DNA from: an uncultured Prevotella sp.
GTDB lineage: Bacteria > Bacteroidota > Bacteroidia > Bacteroidales > Bacteroidaceae
Direction of reading: 5' to 3'
DNA: 9,761 bases
NCBI GenBank assembly: GCA_905210845.1
Contig: CAJLYG010000116.1
Span: 1 to 9,761 of the forward strand
Both the position numbers and the translations under genes were made by a program. Positions within the stretch are counted from its first letter, which is position 1; each line of letters begins with the position of its first letter. Below, piece after piece: positions 1-5,567 of this stretch. Below the pieces are notes generated by a model. The model saw only the letters and a program-made list of their open reading frames with translations. It ran no database searches and had not been told where the DNA came from.

Positions 1-207
1 AAGGTCGCTTCCTGAAAAGCCAAAGGAAAGCCCTTTCCTGGTATTCTTGAACTGTACCTCCACAAGATCCGTAGACAGCGTATTTCCTGGTACGTCAGCA
101 AGCCAGTCATAAGTGTTCAATTGCTTGTTCTGTCGTCCACAGGCAGCACGGCAGAGACCGCGGTCACAGCCATTGCATATTTTGAATTTCATATTTTTGT
201 AATCCAT
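1..207 (-). CDS. ricT: RicT/YaaT-like PSP1-domain protein, N-terminal part (runs off left edge)
   Basis: This is the first 69 codons of a minus-strand gene whose remainder lies outside the window. The stretch from about residue 30, LNTYDWLADVPGN followed by STDLVEVQFKNTRKG, is the conserved opening of Bacteroidota PSP1-C-terminal-domain proteins related to Bacillus RicT (YaaT). In Bacillus, RicT works with RicA and RicF in an Fe-S-containing complex that affects RNA processing; the role in Bacteroidota is less clear. The N-terminus holds four cysteines (residues 11, 14, 19 and 23, pattern C-x2-C-x4-C-x3-C), a possible metal or Fe-S site. I chose the ATG at 207; an in-frame ATG at 192 (MKFKICNGC) is equally possible. 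The gene lies 57 nt downstream of holB, a neighbour pairing I recall from other Bacteroidales. The last ten residues before the edge (GLSFGFSGSDL) diverge from the family pattern I remember, so a sequence change near the edge cannot be excluded. Confidence 0.8.
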   Translation of the reverse strand, partial: MDYKNMKFKICNGCDRGLCRAACGRQNKQLNTYDWLADVPGNTLSTDLVEVQFKNTRKGLSFGFSGSDL

Positions 208-264
208 ATCTGTATCTTTATTATATATTGTAGGATTCCTGTCCTATGTGCAGGATTCTCCTGG
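208..264. repeat. Short repeats in the holB-ricT spacer
   Basis: The 57-nt spacer contains two copies of AGGATTC (232-238 and 252-258) spaced 20 nt apart. The second sits in a small perfect hairpin, CAGGA-TTC-TCCTG (251-263), directly after the holB stop codon. No TAnnTTTG promoter motif is present on the minus strand, so ricT is probably co-transcribed with holB. The hairpin is too small and lacks a T-tract, so I do not call it a terminator; it could modulate read-through or RNA processing. Confidence 0.3.
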
Positions 265-1386
265 TTATTTCCTCATGATGTAAATAATCATTTTCAATGT
301 TAAGTCGAAAAAGACAATCTTTCCATTGGCATTTTGCCCGATATCTCTTTGCGCTTTTTCCAATAGTTCAGTAATCTCAATGACGTTGGATTCGTTGACG
401 AACCGAGCGAAGTTCCTTGAAAAGTTCTCTTCTTCCTGCGTCATATAGATGAGGCTAGGCTGGTGGAAGTTGAACATGAAGTTTTCACGGATCATCCGTG
501 AGAAATAGCTGAGCATGCGCTTCTGCTTCTCCCTTCCATATCCAGCAGAGACCTCCGACCATTTCTTCAGTTCCCTGATATCACGCTTGTAGGCGAGTCG
601 CATGAGCATCATAAACATGTCGAGAAAGCCCCTGTTCTCGTTTGATGCGTCCAATTGGTTGATGGCCTGCAGCCAATTGCCGTTTGCCAGTCGGGCTATC
701 CGTCGTGCATTTTCTTCATCAATGCCCCGCTTTTGTACCAAAGCCTGTTGGATGGAATCCTCGCCAATTCTCTTGAAGTCAATCCGTTGCGCCCTACTCA
801 AGATGGTTTCCAATAATTTTTCCGGTTCCTCACATACTAACATGAAAAGCGTCTGCAGGGGAGGCTCTTCGAGTAGTTTCAAAAGCTTATTGGCACATTC
901 CTGGTTCATCCGCTCAGGAAGCCAGATGATGCAGATCTTATACCCACCTTGGCTGGACTTCAGGCTCAACTTGCGGATAATGCTATCGCTCTCCCCTGCG
1001 CCAATGATTGCTTGTTGGGAGGTCGCATTCATTTCGTTCAGCCATTGATCTATGGTAAAATAGGGCCCCTGGGAAAGTAGATGGTTCCATTCCTTGGCGA
1101 AATCGTCACTGATCATCTTATGTTCTGCCGACGTGCCTGCAGGTCGGATGACTGGATAGATGAAGTGAAGGTCGGGATGCTCCCATTTCCTGAGCATGGC
1201 TGTTGCCTTGGGATCACCATTCTCCCTGTCGCCTAACAGGTAGGAGGCGAAGGCAAGAGCCAATGCCATCTTGCCACAGCCCATAGGACCACAGAACAGC
1301 ATCGTATTGGGGATCCTGTCCTCTTCCGTCATTTGTAGCAGTCGCTGCTTGACGTCTTCTTGCCCTATCACGTCATCGAATCTCAT
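265..1386 (-). CDS. holB: DNA polymerase III delta-prime subunit
   Basis: This 373-residue protein is the delta-prime clamp-loader subunit, which with delta and tau/gamma opens the beta sliding clamp during replication. The N-terminal AAA+ module opens with FDDVIGQEDVKQRL. A Walker A loop GPMGCGKM lies at residues 33-40. A degenerate Walker B region (ICIIWLPERM, about 151-160) lacks the acidic pair, as is usual for delta-prime. The hallmark ANKLLKLLEEPP is at about 165-176, and LSRAQRI near 196-202 is the counterpart of the SRC sensor motif, with Ala in place of Cys. The cysteine zinc module usually found between Walker A and the HPDLHF segment is absent: residues 52-69 hold no cysteine. The C-terminal half is the helical collar domain. 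The gene starts 1 nt after the metF stop codon, so the two are almost certainly co-transcribed and probably translationally coupled. It is the only plausible holB in the window and looks intact. Confidence 0.94.
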   Translation of the reverse strand: MRFDDVIGQEDVKQRLLQMTEEDRIPNTMLFCGPMGCGKMALALAFASYLLGDRENGDPKATAMLRKWEHPDLHFIYPVIRPAGTSAEHKMISDDFAKEWNHLLSQGPYFTIDQWLNEMNATSQQAIIGAGESDSIIRKLSLKSSQGGYKICIIWLPERMNQECANKLLKLLEEPPLQTLFMLVCEEPEKLLETILSRAQRIDFKRIGEDSIQQALVQKRGIDEENARRIARLANGNWLQAINQLDASNENRGFLDMFMMLMRLAYKRDIRELKKWSEVSAGYGREKQKRMLSYFSRMIRENFMFNFHQPSLIYMTQEEENFSRNFARFVNESNVIEITELLEKAQRDIGQNANGKIVFFDLTLKMIIYIMRK

Positions 1387-1387
1387 C

Positions 1388-2344
1388 TTATAAAAGTCGT
1401 TTAGCCACCTCTGCGACAGAACTTACTGCCGACATGGTATAGAAATGGATGTTTCTTACGCCTGCCTCGTACAGTTCCTTGCATTGCTGGGTTGCCCATT
1501 CTATTCCCAACGCCTTGGCATCCTCGTCGGTCTTACATTTCAGAACCTCTAATGCTAAGTCTTGGGGAAGGTCGCAATGGAAGGTACGGGGAACGACAGT
1601 CAACTGGGATAGTTTTGCCAAGGGCTTAATGCCCGGGATGATAGGGATGGTGATGCCCATGTCTCTTGCCCTTTTCACAAAGCTAAAATATTTCTGGTTG
1701 TCGTAAAACAATTGGGTGACCGCATAGGTGGCTCCCATATTCTGTTTCCGTTTTAAGAATTCCAAGTCCATTTCCATGTTCGGCGCTTCTTCATGTTTCT
1801 CCGGATAAGCTGCTACCCCGAAGGAGAAAGGCTCCCCTGGATGCTTGATAGGAGTCCCATCCATAAAGAAACCCTTGTTAAAGAGATTGACCTGCTTGAT
1901 CAGGTCCGTGGTATGGATATGCCCGCCTGGGGTCGGCGTGAATACCCTGTCATCTTTTGCTTTGTCCCCTCGCAGTAAAAGTACGTTTGAGATTTCCAGG
2001 AATTGTAAGTCGATCAGCTCATATTCAATGTCTTCCTTCGTCACGCCACTACAGATGATGTGGGGAATGACTGGAATATTAAACTTATTTTGGATGGCGG
2101 CGGCGATGGCAATGGTTCCCGGTCGACGCCGTATGCGTTGCCTTACGAAGTGTCCGTCTTCCAATTCATGATAAACGTATTCGCTATGATGGGTAGTGAT
2201 ATTGATGTAATGAGGCTTAAACTCCTTCAACTGCTCAATCGTAGAGAAGAGGTTTCCTGTCCCGTTCCCCTTCAAAGGAGGAAGGACCTCAAAAGAGAAT
2301 CCCCTTTCCTGTGTATCTTGTTTGATGATATCGACAACTTTCAT
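1388..2344 (-). CDS. metF: 5,10-methylenetetrahydrofolate reductase
   Basis: This 318-residue flavoenzyme reduces 5,10-methylene-THF to 5-methyl-THF, the methyl donor for methionine synthesis. Motifs appear in family order. FSFEVLPP (residues 16-23) contains Glu19, matching the catalytic Glu28 of E. coli MetF. YINITTHH lies at 47-53 and LLLRGD at 122-127, where Asp127 corresponds to the FAD/folate-contacting Asp120 of E. coli. GVAAYPEKHEEAPN is at 176-189 and TQLFYDN at 210-216. The C-terminal GVRNIHFYTMS (295-305) closes the TIM barrel. The length matches the bacterial single-domain enzyme, which lacks the eukaryotic regulatory domain. The ATG at 2344 gives a compact N-terminus and lies about 30 nt downstream of a TAnnTTTG element. 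It heads a tight unit with holB and ricT, and it may also be reached by read-through from tatC, whose stop codon is 58 nt upstream. Confidence 0.96.
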   Translation of the reverse strand: MKVVDIIKQDTQERGFSFEVLPPLKGNGTGNLFSTIEQLKEFKPHYINITTHHSEYVYHELEDGHFVRQRIRRRPGTIAIAAAIQNKFNIPVIPHIICSGVTKEDIEYELIDLQFLEISNVLLLRGDKAKDDRVFTPTPGGHIHTTDLIKQVNLFNKGFFMDGTPIKHPGEPFSFGVAAYPEKHEEAPNMEMDLEFLKRKQNMGATYAVTQLFYDNQKYFSFVKRARDMGITIPIIPGIKPLAKLSQLTVVPRTFHCDLPQDLALEVLKCKTDEDAKALGIEWATQQCKELYEAGVRNIHFYTMSAVSSVAEVAKRLL

Positions 2345-2373
2345 CCTTTATTCCTATGGTGCACATTTGGATG

Positions 2374-2381
2374 CAAAGTTA
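2374..2381 (-). promoter_or_regulatory. Bacteroidota-type -7 element upstream of metF
   Basis: Read on the minus strand, TAACTTTG followed by CATC matches the Bacteroidota primary-sigma -7 motif TAnnTTTG, 29 nt before the metF ATG. No TTTG is found 19 nt upstream (that position reads GAGG), although the spacer holds a run of eight T. The promoter is therefore recognisable but incomplete. It overlaps the end of tatC in its expected -33 region, so metF-holB-ricT may be driven both from here and by read-through from tatAC. Confidence 0.6.
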
Positions 2382-2402
2382 CGAAAAAAAAGTGTCATAT
2401 CC

Positions 2403-3188
2403 TCATGAAGGGGAATTTATTTGTGCTCTTTTCTTCTCTGTGATCCTTACGATGACAATACTACTTTCGTAAAGCAACCAAATCGGAAGGGAAACGATGG
2501 CAAGGGTAAAGACATCGGAGGTGGGGGTGATGACTGCGGCGATGATGAGGATGACGACAAAGGCATGCCGTCGGTATTGCTGCATCCAGGATGCCTTCAA
2601 GAGTCCGAATAACGCAAGTAGCCAACTAATAATGGGAATCTCAAAGACGATCCCAAAGACCAGGCTCATGAACAGAAGTGTGTCCATATAGGATGCTAAG
2701 GTGAGCATGTTTGCTACGTCGCTGCTTACTTGATAGGTTCCCAAGAACCTTACGGTTAAAGGAAAGATCAGGAAATAGTTGACCAGTACTCCAAAGAGAA
2801 ACATCATATAAGCACTGCAGACAATGCGCGTGGCATAGTGCTTTTCATTTTGGTAAAGGGCTGGGGCAATAAATTTATACAAGACATATAGAATATAAGG
2901 GGATGCGACCAAGATGCCAAAGCATAAGGCTGTCTTCATGTGGATCATGAACTGTTCTGTCAGTCCAATGTTCATTAAGTGGATATCGAATCGCTTGACG
3001 CCTAAGAGCCGATAGGTGATGAATTGACTGTTCTTGGGAGCGAGTACAATCTCGAAGAGCGTCTCCTTGAAGAAAAATGCCAATAATCCACATGCGACGG
3101 TAACCACCAAGATCTTGATGATACTGTCGCGCAAAATGTCAAGATGGTCCCAAAAGGATAGTTCAGGGTCTTGTGGATCTTCTCCCAT
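2403..3188 (-). CDS. tatC: Sec-independent protein translocase subunit TatC
   Basis: This 261-residue polytopic inner-membrane protein is the receptor subunit of the twin-arginine translocase, which exports folded proteins. The cytoplasmic N-terminus has FWDHLDILR (12-20), the conserved signal-peptide contact region. Six hydrophobic spans are visible at about 24-42, 82-105, 122-146, 163-190, 208-222 and 224-242. The loop APALYQNEKH (108-117) carries Glu115, equivalent to the substrate-binding Glu103 of E. coli. GVLVNYFLIFPLTVRFL (133-149) and FGIVFEIP (178-185, with the conserved Glu183) follow, and then ITPTSDVFTLAIVSLP. The C-terminal tail is short and basic. The start codon lies 3 nt after the tatA stop, as expected for a tatAC operon. 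The gene is intact, unlike its tatA partner. Confidence 0.95.
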   Translation of the reverse strand: MGEDPQDPELSFWDHLDILRDSIIKILVVTVACGLLAFFFKETLFEIVLAPKNSQFITYRLLGVKRFDIHLMNIGLTEQFMIHMKTALCFGILVASPYILYVLYKFIAPALYQNEKHYATRIVCSAYMMFLFGVLVNYFLIFPLTVRFLGTYQVSSDVANMLTLASYMDTLLFMSLVFGIVFEIPIISWLLALFGLLKASWMQQYRRHAFVVILIIAAVITPTSDVFTLAIVSLPIWLLYESSIVIVRITEKKRAQINSPS

Positions 3189-3191
3189 CTG

Positions 3192-3382
3192 CTATATTTT
3201 CTTGGTATCTTCTTTGTGGGTATCTTTGGGATCGGGGTTGAGGTCGTTGTCAATGCCATTCATCCCATCCTTGAAACTTTTTACGCCTTTGCCTAATCCT
3301 TTCATCAGCTCGGGAATCTTTTTGCCTCCGAACAGTAAAAGGATAACAATGCAATGATGATGATTTCTTGTGTTCCTAACAT
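3192..3382 (-). pseudogene. tatA: tatA (Sec-independent translocase subunit TatA/E), split by an apparent 1-nt deletion
   Basis: From the ATG at 3382 the reading begins [13 protein letters not shown], a normal TatA membrane-helix start. It then shifts out of frame, giving [12 protein letters not shown] and a TGA at 3305-3307 after only 25 residues. One frame over, the expected continuation resumes at once as [16 protein letters not shown], then an amphipathic helix [13 protein letters not shown] and an acidic/basic tail, ending at the TAG at 3192-3194. Restoring one base between 3343 and 3344 (for example G, giving a Val codon) rebuilds an uninterrupted TatA of 63 residues with the hinge FGGKKIPEL intact. 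The distal frame could nominally be opened from an ATG at 3425, but that codon lies upstream of the promoter -7 element (3412-3419) and so should not be in the mRNA. There is no long homopolymer at the break. It may be a real lesion or a sequencing/assembly error; all other TatA features are conserved. Confidence 0.88.
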
Positions 3383-3411
3383 ATTTGCTTGTTTTTATGG
3401 TTCGTTTTGTG

Positions 3412-3443
3412 CAAAGATACAGCAAACTGGGAGAAATACAAAA
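3412..3443 (-). promoter_or_regulatory. Promoter of tatA-tatC
   Basis: On the minus strand TTTTG (3443-3439) is followed after exactly 19 nt by TATCTTTG (3419-3412). This matches the Bacteroidota consensus TTTG-N19-TAnnTTTG at both elements. Transcription should begin near 3406, giving a leader of roughly 25 nt before the tatA ATG at 3382. The promoter also fixes the true tatA start, because the ATG at 3425 lies upstream of it. Confidence 0.8.
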
Positions 3444-3449
3444 TAAATG

Positions 3450-3550
3450 TCGAAAATTTTATTTCCACAGGCGAGACATCACAAGAGAATGCCCCTGTAC
3501 ATCGTTAAAAAAGAATTAATCGCAAGTTCCGTAAGTCTTGCTCGAAAATT
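3450..3550. repeat. 9-bp direct repeat TCGAAAATT in the divergent intergenic region
   Basis: TCGAAAATT occurs at 3450-3458 and again at 3542-3550, each followed within a few bases by ATTT. One copy lies just upstream of the tatA -33 element and the other just upstream of the regulator's -7 element. They could be binding sites for a factor acting on both divergent promoters, but short AT-rich repeats arise easily by chance. Confidence 0.25.
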
Positions 3551-3555
3551 ATTTG

Positions 3556-3563
3556 TACCTTTG
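3556..3563 (+). promoter_or_regulatory. -7 element of the DUF6377-like regulator gene
   Basis: TACCTTTG matches TAnnTTTG and is followed by TATC, resembling the context of the other promoters here. The only upstream TTG (3538-3540) is 15 nt away rather than the usual 19, so the -33 element is weak. The position places the transcription start near 3570, which argues that translation begins at 3589 or 3601 and not at the in-frame ATG at 3538. Confidence 0.6.
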
Positions 3564-3600
3564 TATCATCAATCGGAGTTCATATAAGATGTGTGAAGGT

Positions 3601-5208
3601 ATGAAAGGATTATGGAAGGCTTTGCTTGTCGTGTGCATCCTCTTCCCTTTGGAAGGACGGTGCACAGAGAATCTGGATGACTTGTATCGGGAATTGAATA
3701 AGTCAATGCGGAATTTTCCGCAGTTAGTGGAGAAAAAAGAATCCGAATTGGCTGCCCTGCGTTTCCGGTATCAGCACAGCTCAACCCGTATGGACCGTGT
3801 CCATACTGCCTTTGCGCTTTATGCGGCTTATGACTACTATCAAAACGATTCCGCCATGTATTATTTGGAGCAATGCGTAACCTATTCTGAGGCATTGGAA
3901 CGGTGGGATTGGATGAATGCCTGCCTCATGGAACTCGCTTATCGTGCAGGTTCCAATGGCTATACAGCGGAAGCGAATCATGCGCTCAATCGGATTGCAA
4001 AGGACCAATTTAGGACAAAGAAAGAATGGTATTCCTATTACCGTTCTTATTATAACTTATACTCTCAGCTCAGTGTCCATTCTAATCTTCCTGAATATCG
4101 GCGTGCCTATCGTGAAAAGACCCGCCAATATTGTGATTCCATGCAGGTCTATGGAGATGACAATATCCTTTCGTTCTTAGACACGAAGATGCAATTGGCG
4201 ATGTCTGACAAGAATTTCATGGAAGCCAAGAGAATCGTGGAGACGTGGATCAAGAAAGTAGGAGAGGGGACACATGACTATGCGATGGCTGCCTATAACT
4301 ATGGCGTGCTATGCGATTCCTTGCATGATTTCAGAGGGGCGCAGTATTGGACGCTGAAATCTGCCCTGACCGACTTACATGGAGCAGCCATGAACCAGGG
4401 CGCCCTCTTCCATTTAGCACAGATGTTCCAGGAAAAAGGAAATCTGAAACGTGCTTATCGTTATGCTCATTTTACTTGGGAGTGCAACAAAAAATTTAAT
4501 GCACCACAGCGAAACTTGGACATGTACCAATGGTTAACGGACATGGATGAGGCAAACAGGCAAGAGATACAACACTCCAATCATATCTTGACGGTATTGG
4601 TCATCGCCATTAGCGTCTTGGTCCTCTTCCTTACGATCACCTTGTTCTATTTGGAGAGAGGGAAGAAGAGTCTTGCCAATGCGCATTTGGACTTACAGGA
4701 CGTGAATGGACGGTTGAAAGACTTGAACCTGCACCTGAATGAGCAGAATAGGATTAAGGAAGAGTATATTGGGAAGTTCTTGGGAATCTGCCGACTCTAT
4801 GTGGACAAGATTGATCAATACCGCAAGAATGTGTCAAGGAAAATTAAGGATGGGGATAGTGAGGAACTCCTGCAGATGATGAAATCACCTGACCTATTGA
4901 AGAAAGATCTTGAAGAACTCTATGCCTATTTTGACTCCGTCTTCTTACACCTGTTCCCTAATTTCGTCGAAGAGTTTAATGCCTTGTTGCTGCCAGAGGC
5001 GAGAATCAAGGTGAAGAATTCTACGTCACTCCCTACGGAAATCCGAATCTTTGCCCTGATCCGGTTAGGCGTGGAAGACAGTTCCCAGATCTGCAAGTTC
5101 TTGCATTATTCTTCTTCCACGATCTATAATTATCGTTCTAAAGTGAAGAGCAATGCTTTGGGAAATAAAGAAGATTTTGAGAAGAAAGTGAAGGAGATCG
5201 GTAGATAA
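3601..5208 (+). CDS. DUF6377-like membrane-bound TPR regulator
   Basis: From the chosen ATG at 3601 this is a 535-residue protein. A signal sequence (MKGLWKALLVVCILFPLEG) is followed by about 310 residues of helical, aromatic-rich TPR-like repeats. One transmembrane span is at about 329-350 (ILTVLVIAISVLVLFLTITLFY), followed by a charged linker likely to form a coiled coil. A C-terminal domain ends in a helix-turn-helix-like segment, residues about 478-520 (EIRIFALIRLGVEDSS then ICKFLHYSSSTIYNYRSKVK). The layout matches Bacteroidota proteins annotated DUF6377, thought to be one-component transcriptional regulators with a periplasmic sensor and a cytoplasmic DNA-binding end (family recall plus inference). 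In-frame ATGs at 3589 and 3538 exist. I favour 3601 because it begins a clean signal peptide, and 3538 lies upstream of the promoter. The gene is divergent from tatA and has no adjacent susC/susD pair; its targets are unknown. A T8 tract follows the stop codon closely without a clear hairpin. Confidence 0.78.
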   Translation: MKGLWKALLVVCILFPLEGRCTENLDDLYRELNKSMRNFPQLVEKKESELAALRFRYQHSSTRMDRVHTAFALYAAYDYYQNDSAMYYLEQCVTYSEALERWDWMNACLMELAYRAGSNGYTAEANHALNRIAKDQFRTKKEWYSYYRSYYNLYSQLSVHSNLPEYRRAYREKTRQYCDSMQVYGDDNILSFLDTKMQLAMSDKNFMEAKRIVETWIKKVGEGTHDYAMAAYNYGVLCDSLHDFRGAQYWTLKSALTDLHGAAMNQGALFHLAQMFQEKGNLKRAYRYAHFTWECNKKFNAPQRNLDMYQWLTDMDEANRQEIQHSNHILTVLVIAISVLVLFLTITLFYLERGKKSLANAHLDLQDVNGRLKDLNLHLNEQNRIKEEYIGKFLGICRLYVDKIDQYRKNVSRKIKDGDSEELLQMMKSPDLLKKDLEELYAYFDSVFLHLFPNFVEEFNALLLPEARIKVKNSTSLPTEIRIFALIRLGVEDSSQICKFLHYSSSTIYNYRSKVKSNALGNKEDFEKKVKEIGR

Positions 5209-5353
5209 AAGCTTTTTTTTAGCGGATAAATGCATCTTCATATCTTCTATGTAATCTACTTTTTTAAGATTTGTTTAAAAAGTCAATTACTTGATATTCT
5301 GCAATTTACACTTTTGTATTCCTTTGTTTTGTCTACTTTTTGCCTATATCGGC
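5209..5353. repeat. AT-rich spacer with a 10-bp direct repeat TCTACTTTTT
   Basis: This stretch after the regulator gene contains no supported coding sequence. It starts with an AAAAGC-T8 tract (5209-5220), which might release transcripts but has no clear stem. TCTACTTTTT occurs at 5255-5264 and 5332-5341, 77 nt apart. The second copy ends 12 nt before the -33 element of the promoter at 5354-5384, where an activator would sit. It is a candidate target of the neighbouring regulator, but the evidence is positional only. Confidence 0.35.
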
Positions 5354-5384
5354 TTTGAGGAGATCATTTTTTGTCGTACCTTTG
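5354..5384 (+). promoter_or_regulatory. Consensus promoter of a small intergenic transcript
   Basis: TTTG (5354-5357), a spacer of exactly 19 nt, and TACCTTTG (5377-5384) give a complete Bacteroidota promoter on the plus strand. Its -7 context (GTACCTTTG, then ATCA) closely resembles that of the upstream regulator gene. No conventional gene lies downstream on this strand, only about 150 nt of sequence and then a strong terminator. Transcription should start at about 5390. Confidence 0.8.
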
Positions 5385-5424
5385 CATCACGAACCTATTA
5401 GAAATCAACTATGCCTAATCTAAC

Positions 5425-5487
5425 ATGCAAGATAAAGTAGTTTGCTGGAATGCAAATGAAAATACTTGGTGTGTCGATAATTGTTAA
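5425..5487 (+). CDS. Possible 20-residue Cys/Trp microprotein
   Basis: Within the small transcript, an ATG at 5425 opens 20 codons ending in TAA at 5485-5487. The peptide begins MQDKVVCWN and ends in Cys. It has three cysteines (7, 16, 20) and two tryptophans (8, 15), with a loose internal repetition of Cys/Trp next to each other and followed by Asn-rich residues. It lies about 35 nt from the predicted transcript start and its stop codon is just before the terminator stem. There is no Shine-Dalgarno, but Bacteroidota genes often lack one. A second overlapping frame of 9 codons starts at 5411. At this length a chance reading frame is quite possible, and no homologue is known to me. Confidence 0.3.
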   Translation: MQDKVVCWNANENTWCVDNC

Positions 5488-5499
5488 TAAAATAGCGAA

Positions 5500-5541
5500 A
5501 AGGGTGACTGTTCGTGAGAATAGTCACCCTTATTTTTGTTT
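5500..5541 (+). terminator. Intrinsic terminator, probably bidirectional
   Basis: AAGGGTGACTGTTC (5500-5513) pairs with GAATAGTCACCCTT (5518-5531) to give a 14-bp stem with a single G-U pair, closed by a GUGA (GNRA-type) tetraloop at 5514-5517. On the plus strand it is followed by ATTTTTGTTT, which ends the small transcript. On the minus strand the stem is followed by TTCGCTATTTTATT, so it probably also ends the DUF2264 transcript, whose stop codon is 37 nt away. Confidence 0.88.
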
Positions 5542-5567
5542 CTAATCGCTTCTCTGTTTTAGCTTGT

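Larger units (their letters stand above)
5390..5541 (+). ncRNA. Candidate small RNA or micro-mRNA, about 150 nt
   Basis: A full consensus promoter (5354-5384) and an intrinsic terminator (5500-5541) bound a stand-alone transcript of roughly 150 nt in the regulator-DUF2264 gap. The 5' part is fairly unstructured and A/T-rich; the 3' end is a long hairpin with a GUGA loop and a U-rich tail, the usual architecture of a trans-acting small RNA. It also contains a 20-codon reading frame (5425-5487), so it may instead, or in addition, be an mRNA for a microprotein. It cannot be the leader of a downstream gene, because the DNA beyond the terminator is antisense to the DUF2264 gene. I do not recognise it as a known RNA family. 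The 5' end is approximate. Confidence 0.55.

Noticed and set aside
3192..3425. A 77-residue protein starting at the ATG at 3425 as the genuine tatA product
   Set aside because: That ATG lies upstream of the -7 element at 3412-3419, and its N-terminus (including HHH before the helix) destroys the TatA membrane segment; the ATG at 3382 gives the correct TatA N-terminus.
3538..3600. N-terminal extension of the regulator from the ATG at 3538
   Set aside because: The stretch overlaps the promoter -7 element and would bury the signal peptide; translation from 3601 or 3589 is more sensible.
5411..5440. A 9-codon frame (MPNLTCKIK) in the small transcript
   Set aside because: Too short to support; it overlaps the 20-codon frame and carries no independent evidence.
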